A DNA stretch of 64,000 nt from Alphaproteobacteria bacterium (GCA_021774735.1 JAJFIS010000047.1:1-64000), one strand, 5' to 3'; counted from the stretch's first letter, positions 1-7,522 are shown. Program-made: numbers and translations. Notes: generated by a model from the sequence alone, not told the origin.

Positions 1-95
1 CCAATCAAAGCGGCAGCGCAACGTGCTGTCGTACCCGCTACAAAATGTTCTTGTAATCGTGATCGTTTAGCTTGGCTTAATCTGCTCTTTCTCAT
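1..95 (-). CDS. IS1595-family transposase, N-terminal fragment (runs off the window)
   Basis: Reading from the ATG at 95 toward position 1 gives 31 codons beginning MRKSRLSQAKRSRLQEHFVA and continuing GTTARCAAALIG. This matches the conserved N-terminal helix region of IS1595-family transposases as I know it (MRKSRLS...EHFVAGTTAR.AA.L.GVNRKTA). The DDE-like catalytic domain lies beyond the edge, so intactness cannot be judged. It is the transposase of the element whose outer end lies next to the downstream toxin gene. Confidence 0.75.
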   Translation of the reverse strand, partial: MRKSRLSQAKRSRLQEHFVAGTTARCAAALI

Positions 96-139
96 ACATA
101 CCCCTATAACACAAATTATGCATTATCTGGGTCAGCCCC
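1..139 (-). mobile_element. End of an IS1595-family insertion sequence (truncated by window edge)
   Basis: The minus strand carries the start of a transposase gene preceded by about 44 bp of non-coding DNA. The likely outer end of the element is near position 139, where the minus strand begins GGGGCTGACCCAGATAATG, a G-rich terminus of the kind seen as terminal inverted repeats in this family. The next 8 bp outward (140-147, ATAAATAA) could be a target duplication. The other end is outside the window, so neither the inverted repeat nor the duplication can be confirmed. Confidence 0.6.
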
Positions 140-152
140 ATAAATAATACTT

Positions 153-602
153 ATGCTTAAATTTGATCCCAAGCCCGGACTGGTTCTTGTATGCCAATAT
201 GAGCCTGGATTTAAGATTCCTGAGATGATCAAAAAGAGGTTAGCCATTGTTGTTTCATCCAGACTAAAGGGTCGTGTAGGCCTATGCGCTGTTGTTCCTT
301 TAAGCATGACGGCACCATATGGTGCTCCAAAGCCATGGGAATATGAATTTGATCTTGGACGAGACATGCCCAGCCCATTTGAAGGTCGCATCAAATGGGC
401 AAAATGTGACATGGTGTGCACCATAGGTTATCACCGCCTTACTTTACCTCACACACCTAGGGTTGGCTCCCATGTTGGCCGTAAATATATTCAGCATCAC
501 ATAAGCAAAGACAGCCTAGACCATATCAAATATGGCATTTCCAGATCAATGCAATTGAGTACAATACATATGACAAAGCCCCCACTCGAAAGTGGAGGCT
601 GA
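153..602 (+). CDS. PemK/MazF-like toxin (endoribonuclease family)
   Basis: 149 residues with the arrangement of PemK-like growth inhibitors: an N-terminal strand ending in PGLVLVCQYEPGF, then PEMIKKRLAIVVS (corresponding to the conserved 'K.RP.VVvs' segment with Leu in place of Pro), the VVPLS strand near residues 48-52, and a C-terminal WAKCDMVCTIGYHRL segment matching the family's 'vk.dm..tvs..RL'. Known members cleave mRNA in toxin-antitoxin modules. No protein antitoxin gene precedes it; an insertion-sequence end lies only about 14 bp upstream and no Shine-Dalgarno sequence is visible before the ATG, so expression may be altered or lost. The last codons overlap the terminator hairpin of a candidate convergent small RNA. 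The family call is good; activity is unproven. Confidence 0.75.
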   Translation: MLKFDPKPGLVLVCQYEPGFKIPEMIKKRLAIVVSSRLKGRVGLCAVVPLSMTAPYGAPKPWEYEFDLGRDMPSPFEGRIKWAKCDMVCTIGYHRLTLPHTPRVGSHVGRKYIQHHISKDSLDHIKYGISRSMQLSTIHMTKPPLESGG

Positions 603-678
603 CAAAAAGAGCTAGTAGCTTGTCATCGCATCTAACCCTACCGACTAAGTCGGATTTAAGCCCGCCTAAGCGGATACC
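573..678 (-). ncRNA. Candidate small RNA (about 105 nt) convergent with the PemK-like toxin
   Basis: The minus strand between a sigma70-like promoter and a terminator-like hairpin folds into four successive local hairpins: 673-662 (CCGC/GCGG, loop TTAG), 653-641 (CCGAC/GTCGG, loop TTA), 624-601 (GACAA...TTGTC enclosing AGCT/AGCT), and 599-578 (GCC plus CCACT paired to AGTGG plus GGC, tetraloop TTCG, with one mismatch), the last followed by TTTGTC. The first two hairpins sit in 20-nt units that both start ATCCG and align as an imperfect tandem repeat. No ORF of note is present. The RNA would overlap the 3' end of the toxin gene by about 30 nt in antisense. An RNA antitoxin is possible; the RNA itself is a prediction. 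Confidence 0.5.
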
Positions 679-683
679 TTTAT

Positions 684-713
684 ATATATGTTACATAGTT
701 CACATAAAGTCAA
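684..713 (-). promoter_or_regulatory. Sigma70-like promoter for the candidate small RNA
   Basis: On the minus strand TTGACT (713-708) is followed after 17 to 19 nt by an AT-rich -10 region (CATATA/TATATA, 690-683). Transcription would start near 678, immediately before the first hairpin of the candidate small RNA. Confidence 0.45.
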
Positions 714-785
714 GTCTAGCTCCTTTTATGCAACAAGGGTGATAACGGACTATCTGGACGGGATTTTCGAGGGTCAAAGCCAGCT

Positions 786-807
786 TCACGCGCAAATCAC
801 GCGCAAA
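786..807. repeat. 11-bp perfect tandem repeat (TCACGCGCAAA x2)
   Basis: TCACGCGCAAA occurs twice without a gap (786-796 and 797-807). It lies between the tRNA-Pro terminator and the toxin/small-RNA block. It could be a protein-binding site of a former integrative element, but nothing in the sequence proves that. Confidence 0.6.
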
Positions 808-811
808 TATG

Positions 812-847
812 AAAAACGGGTAATTTCGATCAACTCGAAAAAACCCG
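812..847 (-). terminator. Rho-independent terminator downstream of tRNA-Pro
   Basis: On the minus strand CGGGT (846-842) pairs with ACCCG (821-817) around an inner TTCGA/TCGAA stem, and the hairpin is followed by TTTTTC. It lies about 20 bp beyond the 3' end of the tRNA in its direction of transcription. Confidence 0.65.
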
Positions 848-865
848 CTATTTCATAGACTTATT

Positions 866-942
866 TGGTCGGAGAGACAAGATTCGAACTTGCGACCCCT
901 ACACCCCCAGTGTAGTGCGCTACCAGACTGCGCCACTCCCCG
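866..942 (-). tRNA. tRNA-Pro (anticodon GGG), CCA encoded
   Basis: The minus strand gives a 77-nt cloverleaf: acceptor CGGGGAG pairing with CTCTCCG, a D arm with GTCTGGTAGCGCAC, anticodon stem CTACA/TGTAG with loop CTGGGGG (anticodon GGG), a T arm with GTTCGAATC, discriminator A and an encoded CCA. A tRNA-Pro after merR is a common alphaproteobacterial arrangement; here a Rieske and a regulator gene lie between merR and the tRNA. Its 3' side faces mobile-element and toxin sequence, as expected for a tRNA used as an integration site. Confidence 0.95.
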
Positions 943-1032
943 ACAGGAATTTGCTTAATTGGTTTACACCAACAAGCGGCGCGGACTATACCGCCAGCTC
1001 TGCATGCATGCAACAGCAAAGAGATGATATAT

Positions 1033-2616
1033 TTATCCCTCAACTGAAACGGTTTTTATCGCCTGCAGAGCATCTCGAATGGGACTACGCTGACGTATAT
1101 GACTGCCAAGATATAGCTGAAGCGCGCCGAGCAGGATGTTTTGGGCATTATCCTCCATAAGAGGCAGGCTGCGCTCCACAGCCACCGTCATTTTCAGCCG
1201 GTGAACGGCGTAAATATAGTCACCAGCATCCATATTGAAGAGCGCACTCTTGGCACTGTCCAAAAAAGCAGCTGCATCACCAGAAAATGGTGGATTTGGC
1301 TTACCCAGTAAATGCGGCACTTGTCTGCCAATGAAGTTAACGAGCTGCAAGGCTGCGGCTTTCCAATGCGGGCTGTCCCCGTCCAACAAAGCAACGGTAG
1401 CTTCTGCGAAGGTAAGCGCGTGGGTGAACTGTAGCCAACCTACATTACGCGAAATGGGCTGATCGATGATATCCTGATGACTGCTGTCAAAGTGCAACAA
1501 AGTTTGCGCCGCCGAAACCCACAGAATATCAAATTTATCCCGCCATGATCCGGATGCATCCAGCACCATTTGGTGGGCTTTGGACAGTCTGAGACCAATC
1601 AATGCATCATGCTGTAAAGAAGCCTCAAAGCCAGTGCTGTTTGCTGCCATGGCATCGCGGTAAGACGAAAACTCGGGAATAAGGTCTTCCCGGCTAGCAA
1701 TGCATAAATAACGCACCAACATCAACATCAGAGGCATTTCAACGGCTTGGTCCAAGCGATGGGTCAGCTCTTCCACCTTCATCAGGTAAATTGCTGCATG
1801 ACCGAAACCCAAATAATGGGCGTAAACCAGCTTGGTGAATATGGGCTTTAAGTCTTTGAATCTGAGACCTTCGGCCAATGCTCCACGCAGTGTTTCATGA
1901 GCGAGGGTTTGATCTTGTGCCTCGATAGCTTGGGCAAAAGCGTCAGCGCTCCACATATTTACACCATCTCCGAATGGCGTATGGGGTGAAAATAACGCTT
2001 CATAGGAAAGATGCGCGAGCGCCTCTAACAGGGGCACTGTTTTCTGCGCTGCTGCACCAATGGGCAGTTTAATGCCTTTCATTTCACGAAGACTGAGCCA
2101 ATCGGCGAGACCCGCATGCGAATGCATAAAGCCGCGCTCAAACTTATCATGGCTCCACTTAATGGCCCAAATGGCTATTTCATCAGCCTCAACACCCGCC
2201 CTGTCCAGCCGCGCTAAGGAACGAGCTATGCGGGTATAGTCATGCTCTGACATAGCTTCCCCTAACTCATCCCATGCCTTTGCCGCTAGGGTCGCTTGGG
2301 GTATGGGTGTCAGATCGATCCAAATATTGTCACCGCGACGCTCAATGGGATATGTGCGCAGCGGGTCCCTGCCCTGAACCGCATCACCGTTTGTGAGATC
2401 AAAGGACCAACTGTGCCAACTGCACGAAAGCTTACAATCTTTCTGAATGACGCCTTCCATCAAAGGATAACCTTCATGGGGGCACCGGTTGTTTACCGCA
2501 AACAACTGCCCCTCAACATCAAAGACAACTATTTGGTGGCCGCTATGCTTAAACAACGCCCTGCCCATTTTGGTCAGTGATGGAAGCTGTCCTGCGTTGG
2601 TCCAATGATCAGTCAC
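1033..2616 (-). CDS. Rieske [2Fe-2S] protein with a large all-helical C-terminal domain
   Basis: 527 residues. Residues about 5-105 form a Rieske ferredoxin domain with both cluster-binding boxes visible: C45-P-H47 and C65-S-W-H68. The remaining about 420 residues look predominantly helical and have no domain I can name; they contain several histidines in helical contexts (HSHAG, AHYLGFGH, FTHALTF), which might bind metal or haem, though this is only an inference. There is no signal peptide or membrane segment, so it is probably cytosolic. The start is a GTG whose first bases overlap the stop of a 36-codon upstream ORF (GTGA), implying translational coupling. A divergent gene encodes a SufR-like, potentially Fe-S-sensing regulator, which may control it. 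The substrate is unknown; an electron-transfer or oxygenase-like role is possible. Confidence 0.75.
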   Translation of the reverse strand: MTDHWTNAGQLPSLTKMGRALFKHSGHQIVVFDVEGQLFAVNNRCPHEGYPLMEGVIQKDCKLSCSWHSWSFDLTNGDAVQGRDPLRTYPIERRGDNIWIDLTPIPQATLAAKAWDELGEAMSEHDYTRIARSLARLDRAGVEADEIAIWAIKWSHDKFERGFMHSHAGLADWLSLREMKGIKLPIGAAAQKTVPLLEALAHLSYEALFSPHTPFGDGVNMWSADAFAQAIEAQDQTLAHETLRGALAEGLRFKDLKPIFTKLVYAHYLGFGHAAIYLMKVEELTHRLDQAVEMPLMLMLVRYLCIASREDLIPEFSSYRDAMAANSTGFEASLQHDALIGLRLSKAHQMVLDASGSWRDKFDILWVSAAQTLLHFDSSHQDIIDQPISRNVGWLQFTHALTFAEATVALLDGDSPHWKAAALQLVNFIGRQVPHLLGKPNPPFSGDAAAFLDSAKSALFNMDAGDYIYAVHRLKMTVAVERSLPLMEDNAQNILLGALQLYLGSHIRQRSPIRDALQAIKTVSVEG

Positions 2617-2723
2617 TTCAAGAGATCCCTTATGGTTGACATAATGTCTTTACGATAAACTTTTTTGTCCTTTTGGCGTTGTTTCCAAATAGCAACTGTT
2701 ATCCAATCTTGTTCATTCATCAT
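2613..2723 (-). CDS. Small 36-residue ORF coupled to the Rieske gene
   Basis: The ORF reads MMNEQDWITVAIWKQRQKDK and then KVYRKDIMSTIRDLLK. It has a good Shine-Dalgarno sequence (AAAGGATAA about 5-8 nt before ATG) and its TGA overlaps the GTG start of the Rieske gene, the classic arrangement of a translationally coupled pair. The Rieske GTG has no clear Shine-Dalgarno sequence of its own, which supports the small ORF being translated. No known family is recognised; it may be a small partner protein or a leader peptide. Confidence 0.55.
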   Translation of the reverse strand: MMNEQDWITVAIWKQRQKDKKVYRKDIMSTIRDLLK

Positions 2724-2810
2724 TTTATTATCCTTTTAAGAAAGTAAATGCTTTCGTAAATATGGATATTATGGTTGATTTAAGCAAGAAAAAACTTTAT
2801 TAAATAAATC

Positions 2811-3473
2811 ATGAAACAAAAAACACAGCAAAAAGAAATCAATCCACGTGGCTTAACAAGCCGTGAACGCATTGTTTCCATTATTAAAAAGTCTGGTGAA
2901 GCCCGGGCTGAAGATATTGCAGAAATATTATCGGTTACCCCGATGGCAGCGCGCCAACATCTCTATAAATTAGAAGAAGACGGCACTGTGAAAAGCGAAT
3001 CACGAGCGGCTGGCCGGGGCCGCCCATCCAAATATTGGCGCTTAACTGACCGTGCTGATGTGTATTTTCCCGATGCACACCGGGACCTATCGCTGGACCT
3101 GCTCACCTCTGTTCGATCAGTATTTGGCGACAGCGGTTTGAATGCCCTAGTGCAGGACCGCTCTGAGAAACAGCAATTGGCCTATAAAACTGAGCTGGAC
3201 ACTTTTGACACTCTAGACGAAAAAATGAAAGCCTTGGTCACCATTAGAACCCGTGAAGGCTATATGGCTGAAACTGTCAAAGGGGATGATGGTACTTGGT
3301 ATTTAGACGAAAACCACTGCCCTATTTGCGCCGCTGCCAAAATTTGCAGTGGGTTATGTGCTAGTGAACTTGAAATTTTTCGCACCTTATTCAAAGGCTA
3401 TGCCACTGTTGAGCGAAGCGAACATATTACCCAAGGGGCAAGGCGCTGCCGCTATATAGTCACTGCACAATAA
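2811..3473 (+). CDS. SufR-like HTH transcriptional regulator with a cysteine-rich C-terminus
   Basis: 220 residues. The N-terminal winged helix (about residues 14-75) has the DeoR/SufR-type pattern ERIVSIIKKSGEARAEDIAE followed by ILSVTPMAARQHLYKLEEDG and the wing GRGRPSKYWRLT. The C-terminal half carries cysteines spaced C-P-I-C, C-S-G-L-C and a later GARRC, resembling the Fe-S ligand cluster of SufR repressors. Known SufR proteins sense Fe-S status and repress suf genes. It is transcribed away from the Rieske gene across an 87-bp gap that contains a direct repeat GTAAAT...GTAAAT (2744-2760), a possible operator. The start ATG has no clear Shine-Dalgarno sequence. Confidence 0.75.
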   Translation: MKQKTQQKEINPRGLTSRERIVSIIKKSGEARAEDIAEILSVTPMAARQHLYKLEEDGTVKSESRAAGRGRPSKYWRLTDRADVYFPDAHRDLSLDLLTSVRSVFGDSGLNALVQDRSEKQQLAYKTELDTFDTLDEKMKALVTIRTREGYMAETVKGDDGTWYLDENHCPICAAAKICSGLCASELEIFRTLFKGYATVERSEHITQGARRCRYIVTAQ

Positions 3474-3494
3474 ATTGAGGAAACTCAGTTCCAA

Positions 3495-3983
3495 TTAATC
3501 GAGCAATGCCCGCATTATTTTCAGCTCGCTCAGCAATGACTGTAATGTCGCCTTAGTGGGCGCTGACAATGCATCGTCTTCTGCATGTTCAACATCTGGT
3601 GTCGCAGCCTTTTCTTGCGTTGAGGCAACAGCTTCATCATTTGCTATTGCTGCGCCATTACTTTTTTCTTCGGGAAATGATTGTTCCCCCAGTTGGGCTG
3701 CAACCACTGTTTTAACACCATGTTCTTTGAAAAGCTTCTGAACACCGCGAATGGTAAAGCCATCATTATGCAGCAACTGCTTGATAGCCGTAAGCAAGCG
3801 AACATCATCAGGGCGATAATATCGTCGGTTGCCCCCACGTTTCAGCGGTTTAATTTGGCTAAATTTACTTTCCCAAAAGCGTAAAACATGCTGAGGGAGG
3901 TCAAGCCCATCGGCAACTTCAGAAATAGTGCGAAAAGCGTCTCGCCCCTTACCTGAGCGCCGCTGAGAAGCTTCTTGTTGCAT
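3495..3983 (-). CDS. MerR family transcriptional regulator (ihfA-linked)
   Basis: A MerR-type winged helix occupies roughly residues 17-90: [20 protein letters not shown] then WESKF, and [15 protein letters not shown], followed by a helix [19 protein letters not shown]. The C-terminal part is low-complexity and acidic, ending in [16 protein letters not shown], a possible dimerisation helix. No ligand cysteines are seen. The ATG at 3983 is preferred over an upstream GTG because GGGGGGCAG stands just before it. It follows ihfA by about 60 bp in the same direction, the conserved alphaproteobacterial order; its target genes are not known from sequence. Confidence 0.85.
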   Translation of the reverse strand: MQQEASQRRSGKGRDAFRTISEVADGLDLPQHVLRFWESKFSQIKPLKRGGNRRYYRPDDVRLLTAIKQLLHNDGFTIRGVQKLFKEHGVKTVVAAQLGEQSFPEEKSNGAAIANDEAVASTQEKAATPDVEHAEDDALSAPTKATLQSLLSELKIMRALLD

Positions 3984-4040
3984 TGTATCTGCCCCCCTAG
4001 GCAGCCTTATCACTATAGCAGTCTTTAAGCTTGGATCTAA

Positions 4041-4337
4041 TTACCCAGCGTTGATGCGCTCTTTCATCACTTGTGATGGACGGAAAACCAAAACCCTACG
4101 CGGCTCAATCGGAACTTCTTCACCGGTTTTTGGGTTACGGCCAATACGACCATTTTTACTGCGCACTAAAAAGCTACCAAAGGATGATATTTTAACGTTG
4201 TCCCCACTTATTAAGCTTCCTGAAACTTCATCAAGAACCTGTTCCACAAGGGCGGCAGATTCGTTACGGGAAAGCCCTACTTCTTCATAAACAGCTTCAG
4301 TAAGGTCAGCACGGGTCAAAGTTTTATTGCTCATCAT
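4041..4337 (-). CDS. ihfA: Integration host factor subunit alpha
   Basis: 98 residues of the HU/IHF fold: N-terminal helices ([20 protein letters not shown]), then the DNA-binding arm with [20 protein letters not shown] containing the intercalating-proline motif (RNPKTGE). Length and motif are those of IHF alpha, which bends DNA as a heterodimer with IHF beta. It is followed by merR and preceded by plsX, but with a 195-bp gap and its own putative promoter rather than fabH. Two ATGs are adjacent at the start (MM). Confidence 0.93.
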   Translation of the reverse strand: MMSNKTLTRADLTEAVYEEVGLSRNESAALVEQVLDEVSGSLISGDNVKISSFGSFLVRSKNGRIGRNPKTGEEVPIEPRRVLVFRPSQVMKERINAG

Positions 4338-4377
4338 CTATCCTATCTGTAACAGCTAAACACTATCAATAAGCAAA

Positions 4378-4406
4378 GCCTATGTGAGTCGCGGGGTAAG
4401 AGTCAA
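4378..4406 (-). promoter_or_regulatory. Putative sigma70 promoter for ihfA
   Basis: On the minus strand TTGACT (4406-4401) is separated by 17 nt from ATAGGC (4383-4378), about 40 bp upstream of the ihfA start. The -35 is strong and the -10 weak. Confidence 0.4.
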
Positions 4407-4532
4407 GATTTCGCTATATATGTTAATCACTTAGACAGCATTTTAAGCTTAGTGCATCAAGAAAGCCACACCTTGGCTTGTACAAGCACATAAAATATAG
4501 CAGCAGGTTGCTACCGAAAAATCATATTCAAA

Positions 4533-5579
4533 TCAATCAGATGGCCCTGAATTATCTTCAATGTCATGGATTGCATGTAAGTTTTCTTCTATCTGCTTAT
4601 TCAAATTATTCCGCGCCATATCATAAGCTGTGGCAACAGCCGTGGCATAACCCTCAGCGTTAGCGCCACCATGACTTTTAACAACAAGACCATTAAGCCC
4701 TAAGAAAACGCCACCATTATGGTTGTTCGGGTCCATATGGTCCTTAAGCGAGCGAAGTCCCTTACGTGCAAGCAAATAGCCAAGCTTGGATGAGGTTGAG
4801 GATGTTAATGCGCGGGCCAGTAGCTTGGACATTAATTTAGCCGTGCCCTCAGCAGTTTTAAGGGCAACATTGCCCGTAAAACCATCGGTGACCACAACAT
4901 CAACGTCGCCAGCACCCAAACTGTCGCCTTCAACAAAACCACGATATTCAAGCGGTAAGTGACTAGAAAGCTTTAATATTTCAGCAGCTTCACGGATTGT
5001 GTCCCTGCCCTTCAGCTCTTCCACACCAACGTTCAAAAGTCCTACTGTAGGCTTGCTTAGCCCTAAAACCGTACTGACATAGGCCGAGCCCATAATGGCA
5101 AATTCAACCAAATTTTGGGCGTCACATTCAACATTAGCCCCAAGGTCCAGCATCACACTTTCACCCCGTAGGGTTGGAAACAAGGAGATTAGTGCCGGGC
5201 GATTAATTCCTGGCATAGTGCGGAGCATAAATTTGGCCAGCGCCATCAAGGCACCCGTATTGCCTGCTGACACTGCCACATCAGCAGTGCCGTCTTTAAC
5301 CGCTTGAATTGCCAGCCCCATAGATGACTTGCGGCCCCGGCGCAAAGCTTGCGATGGTTTATCTTCCGACCTCACAATGTCATCAGTGTGAACCACTTCG
5401 CTATTTTCTGCCAAAGCCTGATCTGACATCAGCAAAGGTGTAATGCGCGCTTCATCACCGTAAAATATGAACTTAACATCAGGATGCCGCACCCGGGCGA
5501 TCGAAGCACCTGCGATAGTCATATCAGGCGCTTGGTCTCCGCCCATTGCATCAATGGCGATAATTAGTTTCTTATCCAC
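4533..5579 (-). CDS. plsX: Phosphate acyltransferase PlsX
   Basis: 348 residues with the PlsX signature start KLIIAIDAMGGDQAP and the conserved segments VSAGNTGALMALAKFMLR, LDLGANVECDA and VVVTDGFTGNVALKTAEG. PlsX makes acyl-phosphate from acyl-ACP for phosphatidic-acid synthesis. It follows the DUF177 gene in the usual order. The gene normally next, fabH, is missing: after the plsX stop there is only about 195 bp before ihfA. Confidence 0.95.
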   Translation of the reverse strand: MDKKLIIAIDAMGGDQAPDMTIAGASIARVRHPDVKFIFYGDEARITPLLMSDQALAENSEVVHTDDIVRSEDKPSQALRRGRKSSMGLAIQAVKDGTADVAVSAGNTGALMALAKFMLRTMPGINRPALISLFPTLRGESVMLDLGANVECDAQNLVEFAIMGSAYVSTVLGLSKPTVGLLNVGVEELKGRDTIREAAEILKLSSHLPLEYRGFVEGDSLGAGDVDVVVTDGFTGNVALKTAEGTAKLMSKLLARALTSSTSSKLGYLLARKGLRSLKDHMDPNNHNGGVFLGLNGLVVKSHGGANAEGYATAVATAYDMARNNLNKQIEENLHAIHDIEDNSGPSD

Positions 5580-5695
5580 TAAAATTTAGCTTTCATTTTG
5601 TACCGCAATATACATTTGCATGACTGTTTATTAGACCCTGCAAAAGATAAACGTTCCCATACCCAGCTATAATAATAAGCATTTTAAGCCTGCCT

Positions 5696-6250
5696 TCAAG
5701 GCTTGTCCTTTAAAGAAGACAATATTTCGAAGGGATTAGCGCGTTTCAAAGGCTCTTGATTGACACTAATTTTTGCACTTTCTACGGCTTCAAGCGACAC
5801 GCCTTCAGCCCTTGGATAAGGGGTTAGCATCAAGGAGAGTGACTGCGCCACTATCTCTCCTGCATCAAAATTATCGCCGTCTAATAGTTCAAGATCATCT
5901 GCATCAGGATCTAAATAATATTCTTCACTATCGGCGAGCGCCAATTCTTCACTGCCAACCAGTCTTAAACGAAAGTCATCGTCAACCAGCTCATCAACGG
6001 GCATTGAGGACAAAGCACAACTTTGCTGCAATTCAGCATCAATATGCCCTTCAATGATTATGCCTTGCGCACGTCCGCCATCTTTAATGCTTAATTTTGC
6101 CTGCAAAAGAGTTATGCTTGGCAGGTCAAAACGCGTGGCTAAAGCTTGGCATTCGTCCGGCCTAGCATCAATTTTCAACACCCTGCCCTTGCTGGTAACC
6201 TCGCCAACACGGACTATTCTACTCAATTCTGGTACGCTTTTATCGCCCAA
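5696..6250 (-). CDS. DUF177 / YceD family protein
   Basis: 184 residues. The body matches the alphaproteobacterial YceD (DUF177) family: a beta-rich N-terminal half (PELSRIVRVGEV, LQAKLSIKDGG, IEGHIDAEL), C-A-L-S at about 78 where the family has a Cys-containing strand, an acidic middle and the conserved C-terminal region EIVAQSLSLMLTPYPR then ANPFEILSSLK. Family members are linked to ribosome (23S rRNA/L32) and lipid gene clusters. The start is TTG with a strong Shine-Dalgarno (AGGAGATAAAG). No rpmF lies between it and plsX. Confidence 0.85.
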   Translation of the reverse strand: MGDKSVPELSRIVRVGEVTSKGRVLKIDARPDECQALATRFDLPSITLLQAKLSIKDGGRAQGIIIEGHIDAELQQSCALSSMPVDELVDDDFRLRLVGSEELALADSEEYYLDPDADDLELLDGDNFDAGEIVAQSLSLMLTPYPRAEGVSLEAVESAKISVNQEPLKRANPFEILSSLKDKP

Positions 6251-6286
6251 CTTTATCTCCTGTCACAGATATAAGTATCTTTGAAT

Positions 6287-6868
6287 TTAATTAGTGTTTT
6301 CTGGCCAATATTCAAGCGCCCAATCATCACCTAAATCCGAAAGTGCCTCAATGTCCACTGCTGCAAGGCCTTTCTGGCAAGCCCGCATATAACCAGCAAA
6401 TATTGTGGCATAGGGTGGTGCCTCAGCTAACGATGCAGTTTCACCTACCTCAAAGCGGTATATGTTGCGGGCAATTGTTTCGCTTAACAAACTATCATCA
6501 ACGCTTGCTAGTGCTGCGTCATATGCCTTGGAACGGCCAAGCCAAGCCGCACCCATATTTTTAACTTGTTTACCAACACCCATATCACCAACCCCCATTT
6601 CACGTAAGGTACGGTCCATATCTGTTATCAAGACTTCCTGTATCGACCGTTGCAATTCTTCTGTTTCAACCTCTTGGCCCAGCCTATTTACCAAAAGATA
6701 GATATGCACCAGAATCATATCGAACCGGCCATCCAACGAATCTTCAACAGCTGCATGGCTATAAAAAACAGGACGCCGCGCCCATGTTACTGCTCGGCCA
6801 TATAACTTATAGGCTTGTTTTTGCGTGTCAGAATGACTAAATAAGCGTCGAAAATACTGTAACACCAT
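6287..6868 (-). CDS. Ubiquinol-cytochrome c chaperone (CBP3/UQCC1 family)
   Basis: 193 residues, mostly helical, with the family hallmarks: N-terminal LYGRAVTWARRPVFYSHAAV (RxPxFY region), then DGRFDMILVHIYLLVNRL and DMDRTLREMGVGDMGVGKQVKNM. In mitochondria and alphaproteobacteria the family helps assemble the cytochrome bc1 complex. It lies directly upstream of the DUF177 gene with a 36-bp gap and divergent from bamE, a common alphaproteobacterial arrangement. Confidence 0.85.
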   Translation of the reverse strand: MVLQYFRRLFSHSDTQKQAYKLYGRAVTWARRPVFYSHAAVEDSLDGRFDMILVHIYLLVNRLGQEVETEELQRSIQEVLITDMDRTLREMGVGDMGVGKQVKNMGAAWLGRSKAYDAALASVDDSLLSETIARNIYRFEVGETASLAEAPPYATIFAGYMRACQKGLAAVDIEALSDLGDDWALEYWPENTN

Positions 6869-7027
6869 AAAAATCTGCTCTTATTCCTGCCAAAATTGTC
6901 ATTTATACCGAATGAAGTAATTGGGCTCTTGATTTTTTTTGTCGGGAATGGCTCTATCACGGTGCGTTTCTCACTGCAATAGTGTACAAAACTGCTTGCG
7001 AATCGCTTTATAGGGAAAATAAGAACT

Positions 7028-7522
7028 ATGATCACCAAATTAAAAGCTGCAAAAATTGCCAAGCTATCTTTGATAGTGACGCTCAGCGTCGGCATTAATG
7101 CATGTACGAGCTCGCAACAGTCTCGCGGCTATCTGTTTGATCCTGATTTGGCAGATGCTATTACACCTAGTGTTGATAACCGGCAATCGGTTGAAACGAC
7201 CCTTGGTACACCGTCTATCCGTTCAACTTTTGACGCCAATACATGGTATTATGTGAATACGATTATAAAAAACCGTCCTGTTTTCCGCCCCAAGCCAATG
7301 CAGCGCCGAGTAATGAGAATTCGTTTTGCAGAGAATGGTACCGTTTCTGAAGTTTTAAACTATGACATCAATGACGCGCGAGATATCGATATCGTTAGTG
7401 ACAAAACTGAGACCCGTGGGCGCAAGTTAAACTTTTTCCAACAGCTTTTCATGAATGTTGGGCGTTTTTCGGGCTCCGCTCCGGTTGGGTCCCAAGGTGG
7501 CCCCGGTCCGAACGGCTCATAA
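7028..7522 (+). CDS. bamE: Outer membrane assembly lipoprotein BamE (SmpA/OmlA family)
   Basis: 164 residues. A lipoprotein-type signal sequence ends in VGINAC (Cys about 26). The mature part has the SmpA/OmlA fold signatures SVDNRQSVETTLGTPS and TWYYVNTI, followed by MRIRFAENGTVSEVLNYD. BamE stabilises the BamA-BamD complex at the outer membrane. The C-terminus is Gly/Pro-rich and probably disordered. A strong bidirectional terminator follows. Confidence 0.88.
   Translation: MITKLKAAKIAKLSLIVTLSVGINACTSSQQSRGYLFDPDLADAITPSVDNRQSVETTLGTPSIRSTFDANTWYYVNTIIKNRPVFRPKPMQRRVMRIRFAENGTVSEVLNYDINDARDIDIVSDKTETRGRKLNFFQQLFMNVGRFSGSAPVGSQGGPGPNGS

Noticed and set aside
601-680. CRISPR-like or direct repeat array
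   Set aside because: The two similar 20-nt units are hairpins without unique spacers and do not form an array.
4478-4663. 61-codon ORF between ihfA and plsX
   Set aside because: It overlaps the end of plsX on the other strand and shows no ribosome site or similarity, so it cannot stand in for the missing fabH.
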